From contig OW051473.1 of assembly GCA_932521025.1 (NCBI GenBank), positions 3,720,001 through 3,784,000 of the forward strand: a stretch of 64,000 nt of DNA, written 5' to 3'. Below, piece after piece: positions 36,634 to 50,789 of the stretch; the first letter of the stretch is position 1, and every line of letters starts with the position of its first letter. The DNA is from Oscheius onirici. Lineage: Eukaryota > Nematoda > Chromadorea > Rhabditida > Rhabditidae. A program made the translations under genes and the position numbers. A model generated the notes under the pieces. The model saw only the letters and a program-made list of their open reading frames with translations. It was not told the origin of the DNA and did no database searches.

Positions 36634-39600
36634 ATGGCGTCCGACGTTGCTTCAGCTATTCAAAGTGTTGACAATCTGCTTTCAAATATTGACAGGTAAT
36701 TTAATTCATTTGTTTTATTAGTTTCAATCGAAAATTAAAATAATTGCGAAATTTTGAAGCAACGCGAAGAACTTTTAAACTTTTGAGGCAATGATTTCCT
36801 CGGCAGAACATGGGTTCAAGTGTTCTCGTCCGCTTTTATCGAGATTTTCATCGGCAATGACCCACATGCAGTGGGACACGCTGCGGAGAAGATCCAGTTC
36901 TGAACAGATGGTCGAAAACTCGCTTTGAAGCTCAAGCGTGCAGAAAAATTGGTCTATCTCTAGAACATCTTATCTATAGAGTAGCAGTAATTAATTGGGA
37001 GGTAGCGTGACCTCCTCTCATTCTCATTTAGGTTGGTCGCAGACTTTTTTCACCCACGAGAAGAGCCACCAAATATCCCATTTGTTTACTATAGACTTGC
37101 AGAAACATTTAGGTTTATGAGCCAGGCGCTCCATTTGCTTATTGGCCCTACAAGGCTTGTTTTAGTATGCTCACAAAGAGAGTGTTCGTGTAATTGGACT
37201 GAAAACGATGAGCAAAATTGATTTAACACTCTTTTGTTTCTCTCCATATTTGACATTTAAGTTTTTTTCAGCGTTTAGCCTATTCTTCTTTCATTTTACT
37301 TAGTCAAGTTGCTTCCACGACGGGAGTGTCTCATGCTATCAAATTTCGACATGAAGCCTCTCGTGAACAAAAGACATATGTAACTGAACCAAGCGATACC
37401 CCTTGAGAGTCATATATGTGGGAAATGTGGTTTTCGTAGATATTAGTGGCGACTAAATGATAGATTTTACTTAAATGTGTCCCCAAACGAGCTGCTAGTG
37501 TCCCCGGGGGCGGTGCCCCGGGTGTGACAGCAACGCCCACAGATTGAGCAGCACTATGAATCGCCGATTAGATGACCATGAGCCTTCAACTGGTCGCAAT
37601 ATGGGTGAACTTATGTTAGATCCATTAGCCCTCAGGTAAGAAAACTTTCCTTCAAATAATCTGTGTGCTCATTTATTCGGTGTTGTTTTCAGCAAGCTGG
37701 ATGCACAAATGCAGCAGCACAGTCCGGGTTCCAACAGTGGCTCAGCAAAGTCGGAGGATAGTGGAATGGGAGGCGATGAGGCAGCTCGAAAGACGTCCAA
37801 CGGGGTCAGTTTGCTTTATACATTCCCCAAAGAGACAACTTAATTTCCGTCGTCAAACGCAACTGTTTAGGGAGGAAAGCTATCTCGTCGTTCGTCGCGA
37901 ATGTCACAAACGGGTGTTTCCTCGGTTCTTGAGCAATTGGAGCAGATGATCATCTCCGACGAATGGGTTGGTCGCGAGGAGACTCCCCATGGACATCCCC
38001 AACTTGTCAAAACGCGGTGGGTCAACATTGTCACCCAGTTTATTTATTCTAGTTCGCGCGAAAATCAACGTCTGTCTGATCTGGGCAGAACGCTTGTTAC
38101 ATCTTCTTCGCTCAAGTCCTACATCGACCTTCTGAGCAGTCATCATCGACAAAGTATTGCTGCCTGGGTTTATGGAAACACGTGTCAGGCACTTTCACAG
38201 CAATTCAGGTAAAGAATATCATTGCATCCAAAACTTAGGTTTTAGATTCCCTGATTACCAAGTCTACTGCTCCGAGCCAGAGGCTACGTTGGCTCTTTCG
38301 GTCAAAAATGGAATTGGTAAGTATGGAAGAGTGTCGAAAACAACAGCTTTCTAGGACACGCCGTGAAGTTGGCCCTGAAACAAGCCTATGGTCTGGATTA
38401 TGTACGGAAGGGATGGAGAGCTTTTGTCGAAAAAGTGGAAAACAATTACAAAGCCATAATAGATGTTTTATAGGGTGCTCCCGTCGTTTACATCTCTCCT
38501 GCCCATCACCTCGACCTCATTTCCTACTTGGCTACCGAGTTCGGAATCGCCGATGTTGTCGTGTTGCCTAAAATGGACGGGGACTTGATTGAAGTGGAAG
38601 GAAGAATCGTTGGTTCCTTTGTCAGAATAAATCACATTAATCCCTTTAGGACCACGCGCTATTCGAGAAAATGCTTGAAGAGGATGTTGCAGCTGGGAAG
38701 ATTCCTTTGATGCTGATTGGAGTAGTGGGATCCACGATTTTGGGACAGAACGACATGATTTCAAAGATCCTCGAAATCCGCAAGAAGCACAAGTTCTGGC
38801 TTCACATTGTTGGCCAGGTAATTTTTTTCTTCAAAATTTGACTATTTTTTGAATTGTAGGCTGTGGCTGCGCTTTCCTTGAAGGAGCCGACCGAGGTTTT
38901 GGTTCACGTCCTTTCACAGGTGGACAGTGCTACTATTCCACTTGCACTATGGCTTGGAATCCCTGCTGCTCCCGTTGTGGTACGTTTTTACCTGTTCTTT
39001 GATGTCATTCTCATAGACTCTTCACCGTGCTATTGAAGCCCACAAGCCATCTTATCGCGAGAAGTTGGACACTCTACCTTGGTGGGTAGCTACGCAGCAC
39101 TTGACCAGCAAGAAAATCACTGAGACCATTGAAACCGCCTATATGCTGGTGAGTACTCGGCTTGCTTCCCAATGCTTTGTCTTTTAGAGCAAAATTATGC
39201 TGAAAGGACTCTCCGGCATTCCCAGCATCGAAATTGTCGGAATGGAAAATGCTGCCGATTATGCTTCTCGAGTCTACAAAAACCAGTACACGGCCCCAAC
39301 TGTTCTCATATTCAAATACCGTTACCAACAAGCAAAAGATGCTGTACAGGTACTATTCGGCTATTATATTTGTAAAGACGTATTTAGCGCCACAAGGAAC
39401 TGTGCAAGAAGCCTGAGGAAGAAATCAATCACGACGAGATCGCTAAAGCAGAAAAGATTCTACAAGAAGAGTTGGAATACGGAGACTCTCTAAACTCTTG
39501 GCTTGGACAGGGTCTGTTGGCCGAGTGTCAAGCTCTCGGTATTCATATGATTGAACTCGGCGGAAATCAGCGAACAGCTTTTCGATTCTGTCCTCTGGAG

Positions 39601-40619
39601 CATGCAGCAGGTATACCTGTTAACAATTCTTCAAAGTTCTTCTCTTTCAGTTGTCAACTCACAGATCGACCACGTTCAGCGATTTGTGCGGCAGCTAACC
39701 GACGTTCTACGGATTGTTGATTCTACTGTGGCCGCCAGAGCCAAGTTTGTCGAACTTCGTGAAGAATACCCCAGTCTGACGTTTGTCCCGGTCAAGAAAT
39801 GGGCTGGAGTAGGGGCAGTCTGCTACATCCCCACTATTGTCAAAGAAGTCTGTCCAGATGAATGGAATGAAACTCAAAAACAACAGGTTTGCTTGTGATA
39901 TGCTTCTTACAATTGTTCACAGATCTCACATCTGAACATTGAACTGGTTCATCAACTACGTGTCGCAGATACTGCCTTCTCGAATGGAGAAAGTGAAACC
40001 TACGGAGTGAGACCAATTAATATAATCCGTTCCACCTCGGTTTTTCAGGTCAAATGTGTCAAGTTTGGCATGCTCTCCGACGCTAAAGATCTAACAGATT
40101 TGATGAGAATGGTTGCCGAGAAGGGAAAAGAGATCGAAAACAGTCAACAGGTAGTTGTCTACTCAAAAACTTATTTATTTCCAGTATTTAGTTCTTGGAC
40201 AGTCTGGCTAGTCTTATTCGACAGGGTATTGAAGCAGCTAATGAAGATTTGCGCAAGGAGAATGACATTCGTCTCCAAAATGAAGGGGTCATTCGTCAGC
40301 TACCAATTATGGGTTCTTTGTATAACTGGTTCTCGCCTCTGGATAAGGACGTTTCCAGTATCCGCGGCCGTTCTTTCAACTTGAAGACTGGTATGATACC
40401 ACAAAAAACAGTGAACAGTATATTTCAGGAGAAATCCAAGCCACAGATGTTCTGTACAAATTGAAGCACAATGACGTAAAGGAGCCAATGACGCCCGTGG
40501 AGACTCCACAAAACCCTCACGATTTCTCGAAACGTGTTGTTGAGCCGGTACCGGAAGAAGATGAGACTCAAGAGGCCACCGAGGTTGTAACAACCGAAGA
40601 GCCAGTTGAATCCAAGTAA
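36634..40619 (+). CDS. Pyridoxal-dependent decarboxylase domain-containing protein 1 (PDXDC1) homologue
   Basis: Exon 1 (36634-36694) encodes MASDVASAIQSVDNLLSNID. It splices in frame after an 850-bp intron to exon 2 at 37552 (STMNRRLDDHEPSTGRNMGE). Diagnostic PDXDC1 blocks follow: QSIAAWVYGNTCQALSQQF, VYCSEPEATLALSVKNGIGH, APVVYISPAHHLDLISYLAT, PLMLIGVVGSTILGQNDMIS, the QVDSATIPLALWLGIPAAPV segment, and TLHRAIEAHKPSYREKLDTL. The C-terminal extension ends EEPVESK at 40619 and is acidic and disordered. In the GAD/DDC fold the PLP lysine lies in the DSVTWNPHK-type motif. Here that position reads DSATIPLALW, with no lysine, as in PDXDC1 family members. A PLP-independent role is therefore likely. 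Introns after the first are mostly short. Confidence 0.9.
37502..37522. repeat. GC-rich inverted repeat in PDXDC1 intron 1
   Basis: Two CCCCGGG blocks flank a GGCGGTG-like centre, just before exon 2 (acceptor at 37550-37551). It stands out against the AT-rich intron. It could be a hairpin or part of a mobile-element relic (about 37330-37540). Confidence 0.55.
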
Positions 40620-40811
40620 ATGAGCAGCTTCTCCGATTTATCCTATTTAGCTTTCGTTATAAGATATAGTTTCACTTCACCTAACTGTGATCCAAAAATG
40701 TGGTTATATTTAACCGGTATCTAACATTGTATTTTCCTTTTCTTTTCACTTTCTTGAACGCTTTATTCGTGCAATTGGTGACTTTGTGTGTTAAGACACA
40801 TCTCGGGATGG

Positions 40812-40817
40812 AATAAA
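40812..40817 (+). terminator. Poly(A) signal of PDXDC1-like gene (candidate)
   Basis: AATAAA lies 193 nt past the stop codon. Confidence 0.35.
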
Positions 40818-43800
40818 ATTTTCTTTCGCAAATCTTTTAAACAATACAAACATCTGCAAAACAAATTCAACTAACCACAAGAATTTTGTTTTAGTGGTAG
40901 TGGAAGGTAGAAGAGCAATGCACACCAAAACTGAACTTTTTAGCCTGAGCATGGTAGAAAGCTGTATCTTTGAGAAGACAGACACTTTGTTGTGTCAAAC
41001 TTGGTACCCTTGACTGTCTTCTATGTTATCAGATCATTCAGTCAATAATGATATTCTAATTCCAATTAGGTCAAAAAAAAGTCAAATCAAAAATCAATCA
41101 CTCGTTCAAAGTAATATGTATTTAGGTTCCATTTGCGGATCACACAGTTCTTTTCAGCACCTAGAGCACCATTTCATGAAGGAATGATCTGTGATCTGAT
41201 CGTTCAAGCGGTGCTTTAGAGAAATATATTGTGATTCAAATTGCTATCAATAGAATGTTCCGAAACAAACCATAGCCGTGAGCCACTGGTGATGCTGCTA
41301 AATTGAATGATGCGAAAAGGCAGCGTTTCTTGAAAATAGTCTCAATGCATAGTTTGTCAAGTGATCTTCGTTTATGTGAACAGTTCTTCCAGCGACGTCC
41401 GCCCTCGATAAGAGTACTTTTAAGACCAGCTCATTGCATGGCCAATGGCTTATCTTCTATAACCATAAGCGGAAAGAAAAATTCGTGTTTTCGCTATCTT
41501 TTACCGCTTTTTTTTGGTGGTACTTTGTCTCATGCCCACTCATTTACCTGTCATTGAATGATCTTTTAAAAATACGGCACTGCGGGTTGTTGCAAAACTG
41601 TTGTTACTCTGCAGATGCTGTCGGACTAGAAAAAAAACATTCGGCTTTTACTATTTTGAATGTTCAGTTTATAACGATACATTTAAAAAATATACAATAC
41701 GCGTTTAAAATAATCAGTGGAACATGCTTTCTCCTTCAGCAATTGTTTCTTATGTTAAACAAACAGTTGGCCGTTTACATAGGTATTGGTCTCTTCCGCA
41801 TGTTCATCTTCTATTGCAGGAGCACACTACGACCAAATTGTTCACCATCCCTTTATTCTTTTTGGTTCGCCACCTGCTAACATGATGGCATTGTTCGTTA
41901 CACGTGGAGAAGAGATAAAGAATTGCGTGTTAGACGGAATTGATATGTGATTTTCATAGTACGAGAGCAAGGCCAAACAGATCTCGTGGAAGCGATTTTT
42001 GGTGCAACTGATACTGTTTTGCATGAAAACTTCCTCATGTGAAGTGGGAAGTATTGCAAATTGTTTTTTCTCGTTTTTTTATCCCGGTAAAACGCTATCG
42101 TTACCCTCTGGTTGGACTCGGCCAGATCAACACAATCCCTCCCCCTGCCAATTTTGATGGGAATTGTTCCTGAACAGACAATACTCCGAATAAAACGTGG
42201 CTTCAGCTAACTAAATATAATTTTTCTAGAAATGCTGACTCCCACTTCCCACATAGTGATAGAATTTTTTTTATCTTGTCCTCTGATAAGCTAATCCCGA
42301 TGAACTCATTGTAATGACTTTTGTATGTGGATTTTCTGTTATCTCTCTTTCCAGTGCATCTTTTTGTATATTTTCAGTAATTCTCAGTTTTCAGGGTGGT
42401 TGCCGGCTTCTACCGTTGAGGGCGCTCAACATATATTGAACAGTGAGTGTTTTCTTCATATACAAAATGTAAATTTAATGAAAAATATTAAAACTATTAC
42501 GAAGCATATTCTGCTATTGGTTCCCAAATTCGAGTAAAAAGATTGGGATTGAAAGTAAATCGTGTAAAAGTGCAGCTTGTTATCATTAGACTACGCTTGT
42601 AATCCAGACGACGATTTCTCGACCTCCGAGCTGTTATCAGGCAGTCCCTACCACTGGGCAGATCAATGAAAATTTACTCCTACCTTTTGTCGCCAAATTA
42701 TTTGAAGCTCGCGAAACTAGAATTTACAGATACCTTTGTTTATAAACAACTGTTGCCATCATTTATAAAAGCACTCGTCAGACTGGGGTTGACGCTTTTC
42801 CTTGTTATGTAGAGCATTTAATTTTCACCCTTCATTGCTAATGCTTTAAAAACTGAACATTTGCTATCGATTTTCGCCGATTTCTTTCACTGCTTTCATT
42901 ACATTTTAGTTATTTTCAATTCTCCCTATTTATTGGTCCAGTACTTTGCCTTTTGAACTTTCATTGAGGCCGTCTCCTTGACGTGTGACCTGATCCACGA
43001 GACCACGTCTGCCCTTTGAACAGAAAAGCATACTTATCGATTTTTCGTCCCCAGATGGCCGGTTTCTCAGCTGACCAGCGTTTGACCAAAGCTCCAAAAG
43101 AGTTTTCCATAACTTTTTTCTCTCTTCATCTCAAATTTTCCTCGCCTAAAAATTTGTGTTCTCTCAGATCAGGTGTCTTTGAGACCGATCAACACAAAAA
43201 CATCTGCCATAGTGGAACGAAACTAGTGATTTGGCTCCTACGGGTAGCCCGGACTGTAGGCAAAAATGGTGAGTTCTTGGTGTTAAAAACAACTTTTCGT
43301 CCAACGAATTGTAATCCGTTAGGCGAAACATTCTAAAAATATTTCTGGGTGGCGGAACAATATCAAAAACCTTGTTCCGGTGCTGTGCACCCTGGTTTTG
43401 CTCGTTTTTGATGCCGGTTATTCTGCATAGGCCGTTTATCGTCAATCGACACGGTCGTTTAATGTTACTGGCAATACCGACAGCTGTTTGAATAGTCTAC
43501 TTTTCGGTAAGCAAGTGATAGATGAATGTCCCTTTACGGATGCACATATTTATCATTCAGCTTGAGTAGTTTGCTTGAGCAAATACAGCTAACTCTCGTG
43601 TATCATTGCGATCAGCTGTTGAACGCGGCGGCAAATGTGTCTCGAAGGTCAAAGAACTGAGCCGTAGGTCAAGACACAAATGGTCTCCAGATCAAGACGG
43701 CGCCTTTCAAAGTTGGGGAAATGGTAGAAAAATAAGTAATGAAGGAAGCTTCGTTGTCTGTCTAACGGAACCATTTTCAGTCTTTCATCTATCACGAGGA

Positions 43801-43904
43801 ACGTCGTCCTCTTATAGGGCCAGAGAGTCGTTCAGGTAAGCAATGGTACAAATTGTAAACGGTGATCGTTTCCAGGATCATATCTCTCGATCTCAACAAA
43901 TAGC
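40818..43904. other. Intergenic, upstream of the P5B ATPase
   Basis: No supported coding sequence was found. A 5' non-coding exon of the ATPase may lie close to 43850, because a TTTCCAG acceptor lies just upstream of the ATG at 43905. Confidence 0.4.
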
Positions 43905-46900
43905 ATGGGTGTCGCCAACAATACAAGGCATCATGTGGTCATTCAAGCGGGCGACAATACCCTCAATCTGTATGCATTCAAACGGAGCGCCCTAAGAACT
44001 GTGAGTTTTTGAGCGATCACACGTCAAAATCATATAATGTGAATGACTTCCTGCCATTAAAAACTTGACAGTTTATTCCCATTGCTAGAAATTCGAGACT
44101 GACTGCTCGTTTTCAGTGGACGTCCCACTTTTTCACAATTTTGACGCTTGGAATTTTACGACTCGTACAATATTGGTTCATCGAGTTTCTGGTAAAATGC
44201 CGAGGCACACCTTGTACACACGAAGAAGCCGACTACATTTTCGTTGTGTCAGTTTTTAGTCAGCTGTGTTTATGAGAAAATGATTTTAGCGATGAAAACA
44301 ATGAGTCAGCATTCAGAACAGTAAGGAATGAGCATGCTGACAGCCACGGACACAAACCATGCATCAATACGGTAAAATATTCAATTTCACATGACAGAGT
44401 GAAATTGTGTTCAGGGGACTGGAATTCTCATTGAAGTAGACTACCTCCGATGGTTCTCCTTCAGAAAGCTCAAGTATCTCTGGCGAAATAGCAGCTGGGA
44501 AACATCTGCAGACACTGATCTCGATGTAAGATAGTCAAACTTTTTATAAACCGGAAAATTCAGATTCCTGTCAGTTACTTTACTGAAAGTGACAAGGACA
44601 ACGGATTGAATAACAATGAGAGCAGGAAACGTATGAGACTATATGGTCACAACCTGATTGACGTCAAGCTGAAATCTATTCTGGTTCTTCTGTTCACCGA
44701 AGTCCTTTCGCCCTTCTACATCTTCCAAGTTGTGAGCATGTGTGTTTGGTTCACTGATGGATACTACTACTACGCGTCTGTCGTCGTTCTGATGTCGGTT
44801 GTATCAATCGTGCTGGATGTTTGGCAAACAAGGTTAGTTTCTTTGCAATTATTTAAAAAAAAACGTTTTTAGATCGCAGGAAAAGAAACTTCAGTCGATG
44901 GTTGAATCCGTTAGCGACGTGGACGTCATTCGTGAAGGAAAGACTTTCCGTGTCAACTCAGATCAACTTGTTCCTGGAGATATTGTAGCTATTCCAGCTC
45001 ACGGAGGCATTATGCAGTTTGACGGAGTTCTGCTAAATGGAACTGTGATTGTGAACGAGAGTATGCTGACTGGGGAATCGGTACCAATCACCAAAGTGGC
45101 ACTCACTGGAACAGACGAGGGATCTTTCAACGTCAAGTTCTCTTTTGAGAAACATTCCAAACACATTCTCTTCTGTGGAACAAACGTCTTACAGACCAGA
45201 TTCTACGGTGGTGGTCAAGTCAAAGTACTTTTATGTTTGCTTTCTTTCTTATGACTTAAATTTCAGGCTGTTGTTCTGCGAACAGGTTATGCCACTTTGA
45301 AAGGTCAATTAGTCAGATCAATCATGTATCCAAAACCTGTGGATTTCCGTTTCACAAAGGATCTTCTGAAGGTACGCTCTTTTCTTTTTATTTTTCATAA
45401 AAGGATTTAGTTTGTACTGTTCTTGGCTGCCATCGCATTCTGTGGATTCGCATACACAATTGTCATTATGATTCTCCGTGACTCTTCAATTAAAAAGATC
45501 ATCATTAGAGCTCTGGACTGTATTACTATTGTAGTACCTCCAGCCTTGCCAGGTAGAACATTCAATTTTCGATAATCTGAGATCAATCTTTAGCGGCCAT
45601 GTCTGTGGGAATCATCAACGCCAACATCAGGCTGAAAAAGAAACAGATTTTCTGTATCTCTCCTTCAACCATTAACACATGTGGCGCCATAAACGTCGTT
45701 TGTTTCGACAAGACCGGAACTTTGACAGAGGACGGTCTGGATTTTCAAACACTTCGTGCCATCAACAACAAGGAAACCCCAACATTTACAGAGGTTGGTG
45801 TAGTCAATTTGCTGCTTTTCATTCTTTTTTTAGGAAATCAGTGATCTAGAGCCTAGTCATATTCCCATGGATGCTGAAATCATCACGGCGATTGCTACTT
45901 GCCATTCTCTAACAAGAATTGATGGTGTGCTGCATGGAGATCCGCTGGATTTGATCCTTTTCAACCAGACCAAATGGACCCTGGCCGAGTCGGAACATAC
46001 TAGTGAACCAGAAACAGAGCTGGCTCTCTTCGATCAAGTACAGCCCACAATCGTGAAACCACCTCTGCACCACTATGACTTCCACAAGGGGAACCACGAA
46101 TACTCTGTCGTTCGCCAGTTCACCTTCAGTTCGGCTCTACAGAGAATGTCGGTTATTGTCTCCAACCCTGCTGAAGGATCTGGTCACGACATGACTCTCT
46201 ACTGCAAAGGATCTCCGGAAATGATCTTGACGCTATGCAACCCGGCAACTGTTCCCGCCAATTATCTTGAGCAGACCAATGTGTACGCCAGACACGGATA
46301 TCGTCTCATTGCTGTTGCCAGAAGAAAACTAGAGATGAACTACGTCAAGGCTTCAAAAGTGGCTAGAAATCTTGTGGAAACTGACTTGGATCTGCTAGGA
46401 TTGGTCGTTATGGAGAACAGAGTGAAACCAGTCACGAGAGGAACCATTATTGAACTGAACATGTAAGGAACTTGGTATATTCTGTCTGAATTAAATTTCA
46501 GGGCTAATATCCGTACGGTGATGGTTACAGGAGACAATCTTCTGACTGCTATGAGTGTTGCTCGAGAGTGTGGAATCATACAGCCTCGCAAAAAAGCATT
46601 TTTGATCGAGCACGATTCCGAGAGACAGGATCGTAAAGGAAGAACTCTTCTCACTGTTCGAGAGGTGTGCACTTTTCCTTTGGTGGTTTTACACGCGGTT
46701 TCAGTCTGTTTCTACCGACAGTGTTCCCATTCCGTTTCTCAGCAAATTTGAGAAGATGTTTATCGAGAGTAGCTACCAAATGGCCATTGCTGGACCAACA
46801 TTCTCCATCATCACTCACGAATATCCTGACCTTTTGGATGAAATTGTCTCCGTCTGCGATGTCTTCGCTCGCATGGCTCCTGATCAAAAACAGCAGCTGG

Positions 46901-48178
46901 TTAACCATCTTCAAACGGTTAGAGTATTTTGTAGATTTTGAAGGTTTTAATACCTCAGATTGACTATACAGTCGCCATGTGTGGAGATGGTGCAAACGAT
47001 TGCGCTGCTTTGAAGGCTGCTCACGCTGGAATCTCACTTTCCGAGGCAGAAGCATCCATTGCTGCTCCGTTTACTTCAAAGGTAGATGGAAGATAAGCGT
47101 TATTTTAAGTTTTTTAGGTTCCTGACATTCGCTGTGTCCCAACGGTCATTCGTGAAGGTCGTGCAGCTCTCGTCACCTCGTTCGGTGTTTTCAAATACAT
47201 GGCTGCCTACTCTCTGACACAGTTCACCTCGATCATGATGCTCTACTGGATTGCAACCAACCTCACCGATTTCCAGGTAATTCAGCCTCCAAAAATTTAT
47301 TTCGAACTTTTCAGTTCCTCTACATTGACATGTTCCTTATCACCATTGTTGCGCTTTTCTTCGGTTACACTCCTGCAAGCGACCGTCTCTATCCGATTCC
47401 TCCTCCAACTCGTCTGCTGTCAGTGCCCAGTGTTACATCAATTTTGTGTCAACTGGTCATCTCCATCTCGATTCAACTGACCGTCTTCTGTCTTCTTCCA
47501 CAGTTCTCCTGGTTTGTCCCATATGCTGCTCCCGCAGGTGATGACGGTGCTGAAGACTTGAGAAGTATGCAGGTGAGTGTCAAATTTTAATAACAAATAA
47601 GATTAATATTTCAGAGTACCGGGGTTTTCTGCGCTAGTATGTTTCTTTACATCATGTTGGCCTTAATCTATAGCGCTGGAAAGCCGCACCGTAAGACGAT
47701 GCTGACCAACTGGCTACTATGTGGTACTCTTGTCGTCATTTCCTCCGTCTCCCTATACATTGCAATTTGGCCACCTAAATGGGTCGAATCATTCCTGGAG
47801 TTTGATCCCATCCCGGAGGTCTGGTTCCGTGTTGCCATCGTTCTCTGGTCGCTAATTGGATGCACTCTCGGATGGTTCTGTGAGCACTATTTCATCAACG
47901 GATACTTATTGGAGACGAGAGAAATGTACAGCTTACTGATTTTTTTGTAAACGGGCAGATTCAGGGAGCAACGTCTTCGACGAGTCCAAGATCCCGATTC
48001 AAACAGTGCTAAATTTGAGAAGCTTCTCTTTCAGTACGGAAAAACTCCAGCGTTTATGCGAGGTGTAGCCGAATTTCCTGACGAAGGGGACCGAATCTCC
48101 ACTTCTCCCGTGATCTTTACCGTAAACGAAAGCAATGGCGGGTCCGATACTGGCAGTACTGTTAGCACCAGATTTTAG
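43905..48178 (+). CDS. P5B-type cation/polyamine-transporting ATPase (ATP13A2/3 family)
   Basis: This is an endolysosomal P5B P-type ATPase; human ATP13A2 exports polyamines from lysosomes. The start is [14 protein letters not shown] (43905), then a first membrane segment ([20 protein letters not shown]), which continues the P5B N-terminal hydrophobic region. The actuator domain has MLTGESVP near 45065. The P5B membrane signature PPALPA is near 45540, followed by the phosphorylation site [12 protein letters not shown] near 45705. N-domain blocks are KGSPEM and MENRVKP. The hinge segment [20 protein letters not shown] near 47000 carries the catalytic GDGxND. The last membrane helices hold [20 protein letters not shown] and [20 protein letters not shown], and the tail ends [17 protein letters not shown] at 48178. 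All core motifs are intact, so an active pump of about 1,150 residues is expected. Confidence 0.95.
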
Positions 48179-50789
48179 GTGAAGTCAATTGATAGTCTTG
48201 TCTAGCATTCCATTTAATCATGTTTCATAGCCCGGTATTGTCCTAAGGGTATGCTTTATTGTTCCAGCTTGTCATTTCTCCAAATCATGCGGGTGTAACC
48301 CAGTAGCAGAGTCACTTTTAACTAATTCATTTTGTTATGTGCTTCACACTAATACGTATATTATAAAGATTCATGACACATCAATTCATGTATCTTGCGC
48401 GCGTTTCCGAGATACAGATTTCTTGGTGTCAATTTTCGGGCTCGATGCAGTTATAGGATATACCTGTATGCGTTTTAATCGCCATAAACAAATCATTCGA
48501 GTCGCCGAAGCACAAAATTTCGGACATGGTGACAGGCCAAAAAGTTCTGATGATAACGTAACGGCCAGTCAATCTTTCCACTATTCGTGAATATAGCCGA
48601 ACATCTATTTTTTTCCTAAATAATGTGTTTACTCCAGTAAAATTTATACACTGGGTTGCAAAAATGTTCAAATCCATGAGGTGGATAACATGGTGGTGCC
48701 TGTTACTTTCTATTAAGCATAAAAATTTATGACCCAACAACCTATTGTTTTGTGCCGCTAGCTGTCAACATTCTCAGGTAATACCCGCGCTAAGCTGGCA
48801 ATGTGCGGCATATTCTGAGTTATGGCCACCGCTTTATGTGACCAATTGTTTCACGCTGCTGGGGTGGATATCTGTTCCTGAGCAGCTCATTACTCTTCCA
48901 AGGCGATAGATTCTCATTTCTTTCTAAGAAGAGAGAATATTGAGGCTTCATCTTGTGAACAGCACAGCTCTTCCAGGCGTAAATTTGTTGGCCCTTTTCT
49001 TCTAGAAATTGTCCTTCGCGCTATTATTAAAGTAGAGAACTGGTGTTTTCGAGTTTAGACTTACCGGAAGAAAGTTATAAGTCTTAACACACTCGTTTTA
49101 ATTTTTGACCAGACAATAGAACTTTTTTAAAAGAACAGTAACTCCTTGGAACTTTTCCCACTGGTGTCCATTAATTGTTATCTACGAGTACTCAAATCTC
49201 ACGGGCTTCATGCATAAATTCGCCGCCGGGTCGTAGCAATCCGACACTGCATCTCTCACCAAGGACAAGTCATTCAAGCAACTCGAATATCCGTTTGATA
49301 GGCGTTTCGCCTTGACACTTTATGTGTCTTGTGCTCCGCGATAGTCGTTTTTGGCTGTTGATCTCCCAAAAATTTCCAAATAGTTTAAACTCTTTTAACT
49401 ACCAGAAAATCTTGTTTTTTTTCCTGAATTCGGGGGGAACGCGCCAATGAGCCGGAGGCTATCCTCTGCGCAGGGCCAGTGTTCCGAGTCCGACTAACCC
49501 TATTATCCGAGCGCCCTCGAAATTCGAGCTGTGTGGTCTACAGAACTTTCAATGCTTATAACTCATGCTTTGTTTTCTATTAGTCGTACTACTTTGTTTC
49601 TCTGATTGATCTTTATCGTTATCTGTAAACATTCATTTTCACCAGGGCGGCTGTCGTGAAGATGTCATGTTTTCGGTCTGTTGCTTTTCAATGGAACCTT
49701 TTGCATCAAGACCTGACTCCTCATAGCGAATCTATCTTTCGAAGAATCTTGATGTCAATTGGTCTCCCAGGTGTCACTTCTGTATTTATTTCTCAATGCA
49801 GTTACATCTTTGTATGAAGCGAATTGAGGATTTTTTTAAGATTAAGCTGGGACCTGCGTCGCTTCACTATTAACACGTGATTCTAACTCGACAACATTGC
49901 ATCCCACCTGCTTTATTTACGGCCCTCGCGCTCCAAGAGTTTCAACATGCCTGCACATAAGGCCAATTTCAGGTGAATTACGTCGCACTTATAGACTACT
50001 GCTCTAATATGTACCGAGTCTATGCTGACCCAGCTATTACAGCTGCGTGTCCTGCTCGTTTGTTTTCTCTCTGTCATCCGTTTAACAAGGAAGCATCCTC
50101 CTGTCTCGTGTCTCTTTTATCCCCTCATATAATGTTTATCGGATAGTTTACCACGCGTCGGTTATTGACCCGCCACTCCGATTTTAGTTTTCTTTTAAAA
50201 AAAAAAAAAAAACTTTGCTTGAAAATGACTAAAGCCTTGTTAAGAAAAAAAACTGAAGCTGCGAACAACTAATGAGAGCTCAACTTTGTTGTTTTGTGCA
50301 GCACACTTTAGCTATTAGGTCCAGTTCTCCCATCGTATTTCAGCGGCTGTAAAGTGAACCTTTCGCACCTATTTTTCCAAACATCTGCTATCAGCACAAT
50401 AGACTTACATGTTCGTAGCCGAGAAGAGCTCTCAAATTGTTTAGAAATTGGCCAGGCTCACACCGATTTGTACGAGAGAGTCGTAGAGCCTGCAGCCGCG
50501 ATCACGAAACAGCGGAAATCAAGGCTATTCACTCCTCCTATTCTCTGTATCTTCTCATCCAGAAAACATTTACTTTTTGTTCTGACTCTATGTATTCCCA
50601 CTTTGGTCCACCTCCTCTTTCGCACCATTTTTCATGAGATCCTCAATTATTCGGCTCTTTTATGGATGTGGCTGTCAACCACAAACTTCTCATTAGCGTC
50701 CAGTCCAGGTGACTTGTGGTACTCCACACGCGACGGTCTAGGAACCACGCCCCATATCGAAACCGCTTCCATCTCATAAACTCATAGTT
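48179..50789. other. Intergenic
   Basis: This stretch has a 16-base A run (50197-50212) and no supported gene. A minus-strand ORF at 48429-48740 has no recognisable domain. Confidence 0.4.

Noticed and set aside
43016-43445. ORFs on both strands in the region before the ATPase
   Set aside because: No domain, no splice links and no codon pattern like the neighbours.
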